Assembly: GCA_030220185.1 (NCBI GenBank)
Contig: JASPKZ010005705.1
Location: 114,501-178,500 of the forward strand
Direction of reading: 5' to 3'
From: Diploptera punctata
Lineage: Eukaryota > Arthropoda > Insecta > Blattodea > Blaberidae
Length of the DNA stretch: 64,000 nucleotides
Under the pieces are notes generated by a model. That model saw nothing but the letters and a program-made list of their open reading frames with translations, searched no databases and was not told where the DNA came from. Shown here in pieces: positions 45,636-55,912 of the stretch. The position numbers and the translations under genes are program-made. Positions within the stretch are counted from its first letter, which is position 1. Every line of letters starts with the position of its first letter.

Positions 45636-45835
45636 AAGTTTTCTTGGGTTTTCCGCGTCTTGGATTCAAGTTCGGCCTCTGGCCACTGATTCCGACGCTT
45701 CAGCATGATGCCACATGCCATTATCAAGGAATGATAAGTTCGATCACAGGTTTAGGTCTTATATAATAAAATACATAGAGTTTTCGCTGTGGTCCGTTTC
45801 CGAAGGCGTACACCCATCCAAGGTTTAGTTAGAAC
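45636..45835. repeat. Large inverted repeat, left arm
   Basis: The reverse complement of 46550-46755. It contains GGATTCAAGTTCGGCCTCTG, GATAATGGCATGTGGCATC (on the minus strand) and GCTGTGGTCCGTTTCCGAAG. Confidence 0.85.
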
Positions 45836-45918
45836 ACTATTAATACATATTCAATCAGAAATAAACCATCAACATATTGAAATTGAATGCAATAACTACA
45901 GATAACACAATAGCACTG

Positions 45919-45957
<39 letters not shown>

Positions 45958-46425
45958 ATAAAAAATGCCTCAGACTTACACTAAATCCAACCACTTAAAT
46001 CTATAAAATCCAAAGCTTGAGAGGGTGCGTCATGCTTTGTCACAGATCTTCTGATGACATTAAGAATACGACTCTAAAATTCAATACATCAAATATACAA
46101 AACTATATTCAACAAGAATCTGACTGAAGGCTTTTTAATGTCCAACCACTAGACCTTTGCTTGTTGATCTGCGTCTAGCTGTTGATGGCAGAGGATAAAT
46201 CACTATCATCAACGACGAAATATCATATATCAAAAGAGCTAAAGAGGGAAAGAAAGCCTTAAATAGCTGGAAGATGGTAACATAGACAGATCTGATTCCC
46301 TTCCCAACTGTCGAGGACGCTTCCAGTGAACTGGATGTTCCATCGACGAGATCTGAAGGAGAGTCAATATCTGGGAAATGATACTACTTCCATTACATAG
46401 TCGAGTCGAGTTCTTATGTAGTTAA
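45836..46425. other. Spacer of the large inverted repeat, (TA)n at 45922-45957
   Basis: No coding frame recognised between the arms. Confidence 0.4.
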
Positions 46426-46548
46426 ATACCTTCAGTTTTCAGTGTGGTCCGTTTCCGAAGCCGTACACCGTTAGTTCTTAAACTTTAGATGGGTGTACGG
46501 CTTCGGAAACGGACCACACTGAACACTGAAGGTATTTAACTACATAAG
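46426..46548. repeat. Nested hairpin inside the inverted repeat
   Basis: GTAGTTAAATACCTTCAG at the left is inverted at the right, as are GTGTGGTCCGTTTCCGAAGC and GTACAC. The loop is a short TAGTTCTTAAACTTTAGAT. Arms are about 50 bp. Confidence 0.85.
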
Positions 46549-46549
46549 A

Positions 46550-46755
46550 ACTAAACCTTGGATGGGTGTACATCTTCGGAAACGGACCACAGCGAAAACT
46601 CTATGTATTTTATTATATAAGACCTAAGCCTGTGACTTGAACTTATCATTCCTTGATAATGGCATGTGGGATCATGCCGAAACGTCAGAATCAGTGGCCA
46701 GAGGCCGAACTTGAATCCAAGATGCGGAAAACTCAAGAAAACGTTCATATTCATG
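46550..46755. repeat. Large inverted repeat, right arm, with hammerhead-like motif
   Basis: Mate of 45636-45835. On the plus strand it contains TTGATAA (46653-46659), a GGCATG/CATGCC stem around TGGGAT (46661-46678), then GAAA (46679-46682) and CGTC. This has the order of a hammerhead core, but the conserved CUGANGA is degenerate. Confidence 0.75.
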
Positions 46756-46861
46756 CTTATATCCGCGAAAATCTACAATATAACATATATATAATTAATA
46801 TATATATATAATTTATATATATACAATTAGTATATATATATGATATGAAAAGAAAAAATAA

Positions 46862-47217
46862 TTCTTTTTTTCTTTTCATATCATATTTGCCTTCATTGCC
46901 AAATGTCAAAAATATATTTATAATATCTATATATACAAGCGTTACTGCTATAAAGTAAATATTCTCTTTAATAATTTGCTTAACTGTTACGTTAGCCGCT
47001 AGATGGCAGTTGAATGATATTTCCGCTACCTCTTGTGTGAATTGAGAATACTACATGTATAAGAAAATTGTATGTTTGTCTTGGAATTCTTGGGTAGCTC
47101 AGTTGGTTAGAGCGCTAAATGTACAGACTTTAGAGACTCGAGTTCAAATCCCGACTCAAGCATTCTTTTTTCTTTTCATATCATATTTGCCTTCATTGCC
47201 AAATGTCAAAAATATAT

Positions 47218-47225
<8 letters not shown>
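46862..47225 (+). repeat. Direct repeat of ~62 bp flanking a tRNA-like sequence
   Basis: ATTCTTTTTT-CTTTTCATATC, then ATTTGCCTTCATTGCCAAAT and AAAATATATTTATAATAT occur at 46862-46924 and again at 47162-47226. The tRNA-like sequence lies directly before the second copy. Confidence 0.8.
47088..47162 (+). tRNA. tRNA-like gene or pseudogene
   Basis: Cloverleaf parts are visible: acceptor TCTTGGG pairs with CTCAAGC (outer pair mismatched, one G-U), D arm GCTC-AGTTGGTTA-GAGC, anticodon stem CTAAA/TTTAG, and T arm with loop TTCAAAT. Internal promoter boxes are good (TAGCTCAGTTGG and AGTTCAAATCC). The anticodon loop would have 9 bases (TGTACAGAC) instead of 7, so no anticodon can be assigned. It is probably a tRNA pseudogene or a SINE head. 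Confidence 0.5.

Positions 47226-47275
<50 letters not shown>
47226..47275. repeat. (TA)n microsatellite
   Basis: About 50 bp of perfect TA, followed by the AGGGATATTTAAACAATAC module. Confidence 0.97.
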
Positions 47276-47276
<1 letters not shown>

Positions 47277-47342
47277 ATATTTAAACAATACTGTTTGGAA
47301 AAATAAACATTTAAGAATAGATACAAAAGTAAGATTAATTAT

Positions 47343-48019
47343 TAATTAAATAAAATAAAACGTAGTTTTATTTGATTTTCATATTTATTATATAATTCAG
47401 TGACAGCTGTTTCGGTACACTGTACCTTCTTCAGACATGTTAACAAATTATGAATTGTATTCCAACTGATCTAAGCAACAATACAACAATATTTATTTAA
47501 ATGAAGTTGAGAATTTAACAGTTTTTTACTACTTTTAAATTTATTAATTTCTACAGCCTACAAAAGATCCAACTTCTTACCCTTATCACAAATATGTAAA
47601 ATTTCAAAATTTCAAAATTTGGATCGAAACAATGATTAAATTGGAATAGGTGGTTAGCATATTTTGAATTTTCTAAATTTCTGTTATATGCTCTCATGTG
47701 TTCCTTTATCCGAGAGATAAAAGGTCTACCAGTTTGTCCTATATAGACATTGTCACATGTGCCACACTTCAATTTATATACACCTGATAATTTTTCTTTT
47801 TTTTGTTTTGGTTTTATTGTTTTTTATTATATTTTGTAGAGTTTTATTAGTTTTAAATGCCACATTAATGTTCAACTTTTTAAAGTGTTTAGATATTTTA
47901 TTTGAAAGTGGGCCTATGTATGACATTACAACATATTTCTTTATGTTTTCTTTGGGTAAAGGAAAAACTTTGTTAATTGATTTTTTGTAATGAACCTTCT
48001 TAATTAAACATTCTATAAT
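47343..48019 (-). mobile_element. Penelope-like element, inverted 3' arm
   Basis: The reverse complement of 48598-49258 at very high identity. It encodes the GIY-YIG part again (KCGTCDNVYIGQTGRPFISR), with a frame break from a duplicated AAAATTTC. The 3' UTR includes a hammerhead-like core at 47402-47434. It joins head to head with the RT-bearing copy at about 48020. Confidence 0.85.
47402..47434 (-). other. Hammerhead-ribozyme-like core (minus strand)
   Basis: CTGAAGA, a GGTAC/GTACC stem around AGT, GAAA, the palindrome CAGCTG, then TC. It is the mate of the motif at 49169-49201; the loop differs by one base and the stem is unchanged. Confidence 0.45.
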
Positions 48020-49260
48020 TATGGTTTTGTAGTTGAAGAAATATTACACACTCTTAAAACATGCTTACATCAAAATTACTTTGAATTTAATAACAAATTG
48101 TACATAGCTAAAGATGGTTTGATTATGGGTGATCCGTTGAGCCCCCTTTTGGCAGAGATTTTTATGGATGACTTAGAACAAACCATACATAAGAATGTAT
48201 TAGCTAGAAATGTTCTATTTTGGTATCGTTATGTAGATGATGTCATAGCAGGCTTCACAGGAACCAAAAGACAATTGAATTCCTTTTTAAATTTTATTAA
48301 TAACATTCACAGAAGTATTAATTTCACAATGGAATTAGAAACAAATAATAGTATAAAATTCTTGGATTTATCAATAAAATACATTGATAATAAGTTTGAG
48401 TTTGGTATCTTTCACAAACCATCTCATACTGATACCACTATCCATAGTTCTTCTCTTCACCCATATATACTCATAAGATGGCAGCCTTTAATAGTTACAT
48501 TCATAGACTTTTAAATATCCCTCTTTCACCCTTGGAATATAATAATGAATTGAATATTATTAAACAATTGGCTGTTAATAATGGCTACGACCCTGAAATT
48601 ATAGAATGTTTAATTAAGAAGGTTCATTACAAAAAATCAATTAACAAAGTTTTTCCTTTACCCAAAGAAAACATAAAGAAATATGTTGTAATGTCATACA
48701 TAGACCCACTTTCAAATAAAATATCTAAACACTTTAAAAAGTTGAACATTAATGTGGCATTTAAAACTAATAAAACTCTACAAAATATAATAAAAAACAA
48801 TAAAACCAAAACAAAAAAAGAAAAATTATCAGGTGTATATAAATTGAAGTGTGGCACATGTGATAATGTCTATATAGGACAAACTGGTAGACCTTTTATC
48901 TCTCGGATAAAGGAACACATGAGAGCATATAACAGAAATTTAGAAAATTCAAAATATGCTAACCACCTATTCCAATTTAATCATTGTTTCGATCCAAATT
49001 TTGAAATTTTACATATTTGTGATAAGGGTAAGAAGTTAGATCTTAGGCTGTAGAAATTAATAAATTTAAAAGTAGTAAAAAACTGTTAATTCTCAACTTC
49101 ATTTAAATAAATATTGTTGTATTGTTGCTTAGATCAGTTGGAATACAATTCATAATTTGTTAACCTGTCTGAAGAAGGTACAATGTACCGAAACAGCTGT
49201 CACTGAATTATATAATAAATATGAAAATCAAATAAAACTACGTTTTATTTTTATTTAATT
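48020..49260 (+). mobile_element. Penelope-like element: RT end plus GIY-YIG endonuclease
   Basis: Two frames. 48029-48466 is the reverse transcriptase C-terminal half with GLIMGDPLSPLLAEIFMDDL and the catalytic YVDD in FWYRYVDDVIAGF. After a small indel at about 48467 the frame shifts and continues as HKMAAFNSYIHRLL to 49053. There the GIY-YIG domain reads GVYKLKCGTCDNVYIGQTGR, then R-KEH and NHLFQFNH. Palm-fingers motifs upstream of GDPLSP are missing, so the element is 5' truncated. The 3' UTR holds a hammerhead-like motif and repeats the inverted arm. RT followed by GIY-YIG is the defining Penelope architecture. Confidence 0.88.
49169..49201 (+). other. Hammerhead-ribozyme-like core
   Basis: CTGAAGA (49169-49175), one extra A, stem GGTAC/GTACC (49177-49181, 49185-49189) around AAT, GAAA (49190-49193), palindrome CAGCTG (49194-49199), then TC. 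The cleavage triplet would be GTC at 49199-49201. Stem I is weak next to the core, but ATAATT upstream can pair with AATTAT downstream. Confidence 0.45.
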
Positions 49261-49264
49261 AATA

Positions 49265-49720
49265 AATATGGATTTTCATCAAGTAAACACCAACTCAATT
49301 GATTATACAAAAGTAAGAGTTTACAAATCTTCCATAAGACCAGTTCTAACACGTGGTTTCGAATTTCGAACAGAAACTAAAAAAAAAAAAAAACAAATTA
49401 ATGAAACAACCGAAATAGAAGTTATATGGAAAATTGCTGAGAGAAAAAAAATCATAGCTCTGTTATTTGAGAAGAATGTGAAATTGAACCTATAAATCTC
49501 TGGATAAATGATAGAAGACTAAATTGGAACGATCGCATAGATAGAATGGAGAATAGTGATTAGTGAAGAAAGTACGTGACTGGACACCTCAGCAGAAAAG
49601 GCCTTTAGGAAAACCACAACTACGATGGGAGGACGTCACCATACCCTGGACCTGAAGTGAATGAACACGCAACAAGCTACCAGCATTCATGCGTAGAGCA
49701 AGAAGAAGAAAGGCAAAGAT
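49265..49720 (+). mobile_element. LINE C-terminal fragment
   Basis: Frames give VYKSSIRPVLTRGFEFRTE and later KRPLGKPQLRWEDVTIP. IRPVLT-G and RPLGKP-LRWED are LINE motifs. It directly abuts the Penelope-like 3' end. Confidence 0.6.
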
Positions 49721-50082
49721 ATGCAGGGCCTTACTGGTTTTGACAGCCTATTTACATCTTACTTATCCCAGTTGTTACATAAGCTGCAGAGTTATTATTG
49801 CTAATGTTAGCTTAGATCTAAGTTTGTTTGGTAAAACAAAGGCAGATATTAACAATTAATAAATAAGGACACTGAGAAGGTGAGTCGTTACACAGGCTAT
49901 TAAGTTAGATGATGGTACAGACCGCAGCCAGTTTTTTTTATCGTCACTAAACATTAATTGTCCATGGCACAACCTCATCTAGTTTTATAACTCAGAAACC
50001 ATTATCTCGTTGCTTAGCAACTACTTTCACTGACACGATGATATTGAAACAATCATCGTAAGTCACTGTAATATATATAGCC
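49721..50082. other. Intergenic, no feature recognised
   Basis: No coding frame or repeat match. Confidence 0.4.
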
Positions 50083-50313
50083 TATATTTTGCGCGATAGT
50101 GTGTTTTGTCGTACTTAGAGCAATGGCGAATATGATTGGAAATTCAACTTCCTACACTTCGGGGTTGCCAACCTAAATAACTATACTTAATATGTACTAT
50201 ACTGTATGCATAGTTAATATGTACTATACCCTAATATTACATATTAAAAACATCGTGCAGGAAGTAAAACCACTGCCCTTTACGTATACTACGTACAATG
50301 TATACACAAATAA

Positions 50314-50348
<35 letters not shown>

Positions 50349-50711
50349 AAAGGTAGTATTAATATACATTATACGAAACAAATCACTGCATTTTAAATGA
50401 ACTGAACTTTATTTAAAACAATATAAAACAATATATACGTACTTGCCGTCATTTTATGACTGATTGGTGTCACGGCCTGCTGTAGTCTCAACTAATAAAC
50501 ATTGGCCACACTGTTAACGTTAGTCAGTTGTTTATAATGAACGTAAACATTTCCGACAATGATATTATTTTACTATTATTTATTATTTTGAAAACACCGT
50601 CGCGCAAAAAATAATGTACAATGCACCTTTGTGAAGTGTTTTACAGAATCTCGGAAATTAAAAACCTCGCTTCTGTAAAAACCACTTCCCAACCTCGCAT
50701 CGTAATATAAT
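50083..50711 (+). repeat. R650 repeat, copy C
   Basis: Extends further left than copy A is able to: GTGTTTTGTCGTACTTAGAG and GGTTGCCAACCTAAATAAC are shared with copy D. Interior and right end match copy A. A (CA)n run is inserted at about 50326-50348. Confidence 0.78.
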
Positions 50712-51117
50712 ATTTTTTACAGAAGGAAATATCCGCCGAAGTGTTTAAATGCTAGCACTCTCCATTTATAAGGTAGTGGATTTAACAAATGTTTAAGTTT
50801 GAAGAAACAAGAATGGGTAATATGTGGGCAAACCTTGTCTGGCTGTTTCAGATTGTTGTTCAATCAAATTTGGAAACACCAAAAATAGCACATTGCCTCT
50901 CATTGATAACAGTGGAATATTTTGTTTGTGACACATGCTGAATTGAATTTCAGGACAAAAACGAAACTATTTTATTCCAATTTTTGTATATTAGTTTTTT
51001 ATTTGTATTATTCCGACGGGATCTTTCATATCATTAAAATTAGTAAAGTTATCAATGACAGTTTGGCCAATTTTTAATTTTAGTGTCTAATATTATAATT
51101 TTTTTAACTTACAGACC
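50712..51117. other. Intergenic, no feature recognised
   Basis: AT-rich with no supported feature. Confidence 0.4.
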
Positions 51118-51335
51118 GATAACTAAATATAGGAATGCCTGGAAATAACATACTGATAGAATGCCAGAAGAAAGATTTCCAAAATTATTGGTAAATTATA
51201 AACCGCACGGAAGGAGAAATGTTGCACGCTCACACAGAAGATGGTCTGAAAAATTTTAACAATTCTAGCTTTTATGAAACCGGAACGAGCCAGCAGGCTT
51301 AATCCCTGGATGATGATGATGATGATATTATAATT
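51118..51335 (+). mobile_element. LINE-2 3' end
   Basis: Translation gives RMPEERFPKLLVNYKPHGRR then NVARSHRRWSEKF and a stop. The end GAACGAGCCAGCAGGCTTAA is followed by (GAT)n. Confidence 0.7.
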
Positions 51336-51374
51336 ATTGTGATTGTTGTATTCCAATGTATCATTGTCTTTGTG

Positions 51375-51445
51375 AGTGGAAGAGAAGGCCACGTGTCCTT
51401 ATTTCCTACAGTATAAATAAATAAATAAACAAATAAATAAATACA
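51375..51445 (+). mobile_element. Jockey-like LINE tail with (AAAT)n
   Basis: GAGTGGAAGAGAAGGCCACG, then TACAGTATAAATAAATAAAT. It matches the tails at 37890 and 20966. Confidence 0.55.
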
Positions 51446-51699
51446 TATTTCAAAATCTAAAGTAGTGCGATCCTGTTTTACAATTCGTCAACCACTCACT
51501 TTTTCAAGTTCAAATACAGAGGCTTGATGCGTCGGGTTATTATCTTAGTTATTTAAGCCCTATAGCATTTTATATTGTCGTATTATAACAACCACTTATA
51601 ACTAAACGTTATGTCGATTGATTCGGACTTCTTGCGGATAGCAGCAACATATTCGAAGTGTGGAAGAAAATATGAAATAATGTCATACGAGAAATTGTA

Positions 51700-52075
51700 T
51701 AATAATTTTTTGCACGACAGTGCGTTCTGTCGTACTTACAGTAACGGCGACCATGATGGAAAGTTCAATTTTCTAAATTTCGCGGTTGCCAACCTATAAA
51801 TAACTAAATAACTATACAGTAATATTACATATTACCTACCTAGGACGGGTAGTAAAACCACTGTTATTTATGTATACTACGTACAATGTGTATACAAATA
51901 TATATCCAAAAGGTAATGTTAATATACATTATACCAAACAAATCACTGCATTAAAAGAACTTAACTTTATTTGAAACAATATAAAATAATAAATTCACAC
52001 TTGCCGCCGCCATTTTATCGCTTATTGGTGTCACGGTCTGCTGTAGTCTAAACTAAAATTTTTCGGCATTTACCG

Positions 52076-52107
<32 letters not shown>

Positions 52108-52344
52108 CCAGACTACTAAAGTCAGTCAGTTGTTTATAATGAACGCAAATATTTCCAACAAAGATATTATTTTACTATTATATTTTATTAACCTGAAAAC
52201 ACCTCGTGCGAAAAATAATGTACAACACACGTTTGTGAAGTGTTTTACAGAATCTCGGAAATTAAAAGCCAAGCTATCGCTCGGTTTTTAGTCATTTCTT
52301 CACTTCTGTAGAAACCACTTCCCAACTTCGCACTATAATATACT
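51700..52344 (+). repeat. R650 repeat, copy D
   Basis: Same orientation as copy C, about 1 kb downstream. It differs by a (TA)n expansion at 52076-52104 within the ACCGTATA...TTGGCC block. Confidence 0.78.
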
Positions 52345-53453
52345 AAAGCAATTAAATTTAAATCGGCACGTACGACGAATGCATCAAGAAAGGTTACCCC
52401 CCAAAAATAAAAATAAATAAAAATAAACAGTGGAATATGTTTAGGTGGAAGAAAAATGAAAGGCTTCGAAACTCATGGATGCAAGACATGAGAACAAGAG
52501 GATGGAGGACATGGAGTGGATGGATAGGGACGAGTTGAAAAGGAAAATAAAACTTTAGGCACAAAAATATGTGTAAAAATTGAAAATCTGCATGTAACAA
52601 ATAAATTATAACATGCAGCCTATAAATGTTTTGAGGGCAAATGTCTCCTACTGGTGCAGGATGTTGCTACTGGGAGCTCATTAGGATATCAAATCCTAGG
52701 AGCATTTTGTTACAACAGTAATGCTTAATAAAGTACCGCAATAATGCAATGTGATCTATTTGTATTTTGGCACAGTTTATCCTTCACCGGCCATTCACTT
52801 TTTCTAGTCCAGTCTTGCGATTGCAGAGATTTATGTAAGTCAAATTAATAAGAAGGTACGCTGTGTCGGGTTATGGCAAAATGATTCAGTTGGTCTTGGC
52901 TCTTCGGATATGACGTGTCACGGATTTATTTTATATGTGCTACGGTTTAATTTCATATGGTTTATGATGGGCAGTAAACAGAGTTATTAAAACCAAAAAT
53001 TGATCTCCAAATGTCATTAAATTGAGAGTAAGCTAGCTTAGAATTTAATAAAAACTTACTACTTAGTTGACATGCTCAGTGAAACTTATTGAAGATGTAC
53101 TGCTTCTTACTTACCTGAAAAATACAAAAAAAGCACAATTAGAAGACAGACACAAACAACTAAACTGATATTTAGCCGACTGAAGGAGGACGTTATCATT
53201 TATCGCCGTGGCTAAGACATTAACTCAACGTACCCATTAAATTGACGAAAGTATGTTTCTCATCATCACTCATCATCAACGTTTCACGGGTTAACCCTTA
53301 AATTGGAAAAACACAAATTTCTTCTGTTAGTTATTTGAATATTTCGGACCGCAGTCAAAACGGAATCTTGTGTAACTGTTATTATTTTAGGTACATTGTA
53401 TAATCGGACACATATAAGTGGTTTCATTTTGGGAGATGAAAACGAGCCTTAAA
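52345..53453. other. Intergenic, weak LINE trace at 52430-52600
   Basis: The 52430-52600 stretch (WRKNERLRNSWMQDMRTRG-like reading) resembles a LINE end. The rest has no supported feature. Confidence 0.3.
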
Positions 53454-53610
53454 AATTGAAGTATATAATTATGGAATATTTACCTGAAAGTTCCGTCTCC
53501 TCAACAATAAAGTTGAGGAGACGGACCTTTCAGGCGAATATTTCATAATTTTATACTTTAATTTTCAATAATACCTCAACAGAACATATCATGAATCTTA
53601 TAAAAGTTGA
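53454..53610. mobile_element. Palindromic fold-back element, copy 3 (centre deleted)
   Basis: The outer arms (GTCCGTCTCCTCAAC and its inverse) and the tail CAACAGAACATATCATGAAT are present, but the inner GTAGCGCTTTC part and centre are missing. Possible target duplication GCCTTAAA/GTCTTAAA. Confidence 0.75.
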
Positions 53611-54204
53611 GTCTTAAATACTGGAAAATTAGATCCAATTCTCCTTTAACGTATCGACACTTCTTCTACCTTCTAACCTACTATCTAAAATATAATTTCT
53701 GGTATTCGGTCCGCATTCATTCACTTGAACACGCTCCCACCAATGACTTGTATATTGCTATATTTTATCCACCAGTTTAAAAATATGTAGGCCTAATTTC
53801 CGAAATCTTAAATTTCTTTTTAACAAAAAAAAAATGGTGAAACCGACTCTATTTCTTAAAGAACGTCATTTCTGTTGCTTACAGGATTTTCGCTTCGATT
53901 TTGGTTAGTGTTTAAAACTCACGACCATACAGCAAAATAGAGACAATCATTGCTACGGCATTCATTTTTAGCCCTCTCACCTTTTAGTTACGTGCACATG
54001 GAGGTGACGTTGTTGTTTGTTGACATCAGATGGAAAGGGTGAAATACCAGCTAGGACACACTGGACACGTATAGCTTTTGAAAAAAATGATGGCGCAACT
54101 CTTGATGACGGAAAGTTTAGTTTTCAAGAGCGATTCACACCAGTACGTTGTAACATGTTCTGACTTGTTTGAGTATAAAGCGGACGGCGTAAGTCTCTCC
54201 TCAT
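53611..54204. other. Intergenic, no feature recognised
   Basis: No supported coding frame or repeat. Confidence 0.4.
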
Positions 54205-54300
54205 GCAGCATTCATATCGTTCGCTTCAGTGAAGCAGTCGGTAAGATGCTCTTTTTCCGACTACGCGGGCCCACGTTCGATTCTGGTCAGGTATATTTTT
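54205..54300 (+). other. tRNA-like SINE head fragment
   Basis: An A-box-like CAGTGAAGCAGTCGGTAAGA and a B-box-like CACGTTCGATTCTGGTCAGG at tRNA-like spacing, with no clear body match. Confidence 0.35.
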
Positions 54301-54394
54301 TATTTGTTATTATTAATAACGTCGTTAATTTGCATAATGCCTAAGCCTACATGTTATCAGGCTTAGTTATATAAGTAAATTTGTATATATATGG

Positions 54395-54660
54395 AAATAT
54401 TCCCGATCGGGACAGGCTACCGGGTGATATTTTTTTCGGGCTTTTTCCTCACCTGTAAGATAAATGTCAGGAAGCTTAGGGCCCAACGGTCCCCGAAAAC
54501 CATCCAGCCATCATCATCATCATCCTTATCATTCTTCATTGGTGTGGAAAGAAACGGGAAGCTACCACACCTACAGTTCCCTAGTAACGCTGCAAAATAT
54601 AGCATGAAAATGCTATGATTGCAGTGAAAGACTTGCCCTCGGGCAGAATTACCATGGAAT
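54395..54660 (+). mobile_element. SINE-A, tail type I, 5' truncated
   Basis: Starts at the end of the head (CCCGATCGGGACAGGCTACC), then the body, CATCAT run and complete type I tail. Confidence 0.8.
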
Positions 54661-54865
54661 GGAATATATGAAAATAAATAAATTAAAGGAAGCAGCTCAT
54701 ATATATATAATGATAACGATTGTAACGTCTCATTACTTTGTTTACAAAACACATCGCATAATATAATTACTTATTTCCATTATTAATACAAAATGCGTCT
54801 GATTAATTTCATTATACAATTAAGTCCTGAAGTACTGCAACGCTTCATACAGACAATTTCTAGGA

Positions 54866-54939
54866 GAGATGGTTGTGGTCTAGTGGAGAGAGTTTCTGTT
54901 TCTTGTGCATGAGGTCGCGTTTTCGATCCTGCTGTCATG

Positions 54940-54974
<35 letters not shown>

Positions 54975-54975
54975 C
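54866..54975 (+). other. tRNA-like head followed by (CT)n
   Basis: TGTGGTCTAGTGGAGAGAG is A-box-like and GCGTTTTCGATCCTGC is B-box-like, about 40 bp apart. A (CT)n tract of about 30 bp follows. Probably a small SINE or tRNA pseudogene. Confidence 0.4.
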
Positions 54976-55565
54976 TTATTTCAATTAATTTTCTTTCCTT
55001 TGTTTCATTTCTTTTGCTTTGTTTTATTTTCAGTATTTACCGCACTACTTATTTACACGAAATTGTTTTCCATTGAACGACACACAACGAAATAGAACGA
55101 ATTTAGTTTCTCAAATAGTTGTATACTGTATTTGTGAACCAAATAGGTGATCTCTGATCATGCGTAGTGGCTTCGTTCTGAGATTTGAAAATTATCTGTG
55201 CGCCATCAATTATTTCAAAGGCTGTACAATCCCATTAATATAAAATTAAGTCACTTGTGTTATTCTTTCTTGAGCGAAACAGACGAACTACAACTGTAGC
55301 ATTTTTTTTGTTGCAATTTATAACTAAGTGCATGCGTAAAGTATCGAAATTAAACCTTCTCCTGCGATCGCTCAACAATAGTTTATTTTTATGTGGTCGG
55401 TAATTAAGCAAGTTAAGTGACGTCATCTATACTCCTTACTGTTTCTCGTGTTATTGGGCTAAAAATGAATGCATAAGTCATTGCCTTTAGCTTATTTTCT
55501 TTTTTAATGAATTTTAACGATTTATTGCATTTCTTATAGCAGTTTATTACATATATTATAGTAAA
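54976..55565. other. Intergenic, no feature recognised
   Basis: No supported feature. Confidence 0.4.
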
Positions 55566-55800
55566 ATGAATACTTTCACGGCCGGTTTTACAATGATGAA
55601 CATTTTCAGGGTTGATAAAATGGCTGTTCCGAGCAGACGTTTCCTCTCGGCTGTGGGAGACATTCAGAACCTTAGTACGCCCAGCCGTGAATTTCCAGGA
55701 ACCTGCTCAGGCACTGAAGATGTCTCTCGCAGCTGGAGACGAAACATGTGAGTGCAACGACTATCAACCACTGCCTATTAATCCAGAAAATGTTAATTAA
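55566..55800 (+). other. Unclassified sequence with hammerhead-like core at 55715-55745
   Basis: A GC-richer segment. It contains CTGAAGA (55715-55721), a GTCTC/GAGAC stem and GAAA (55742-55745), but no GTC after a palindrome. Possibly another retroelement end. Overlapping short frames have no family match that I recognise. Confidence 0.3.
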
Positions 55801-55856
55801 TATTAAAATATGTTCAACCGCAGTAAGGACAATTATTATAGTAAGAAGATCATTTC

Positions 55857-55912
55857 AATCGGCCGCGGTGGACTAGTGGTTATGCTCCTTGCCTCTGGTC
55901 CCGAGGGTCGGG
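55857..55912 (+). mobile_element. SINE-C head fragment
   Basis: CGGCCGCGGTGGACTAGTGG then TTATGCTCCTTGCCTCTGG and CCCGAGGGTCGGG. It stops before the B box is complete, at the junction with a LINE. Confidence 0.8.

Noticed and set aside
47088..47162. Functional tRNA gene with an assigned anticodon
   Set aside because: The anticodon loop has nine bases and the acceptor end pair is mismatched, so no identity can be assigned.
50083..52344. R650 copies C and D as LTRs of one retrovirus-like element
   Set aside because: No gag, pol, primer-binding site or polypurine tract between them, and solo copies are equally common. Kept only as an open alternative.
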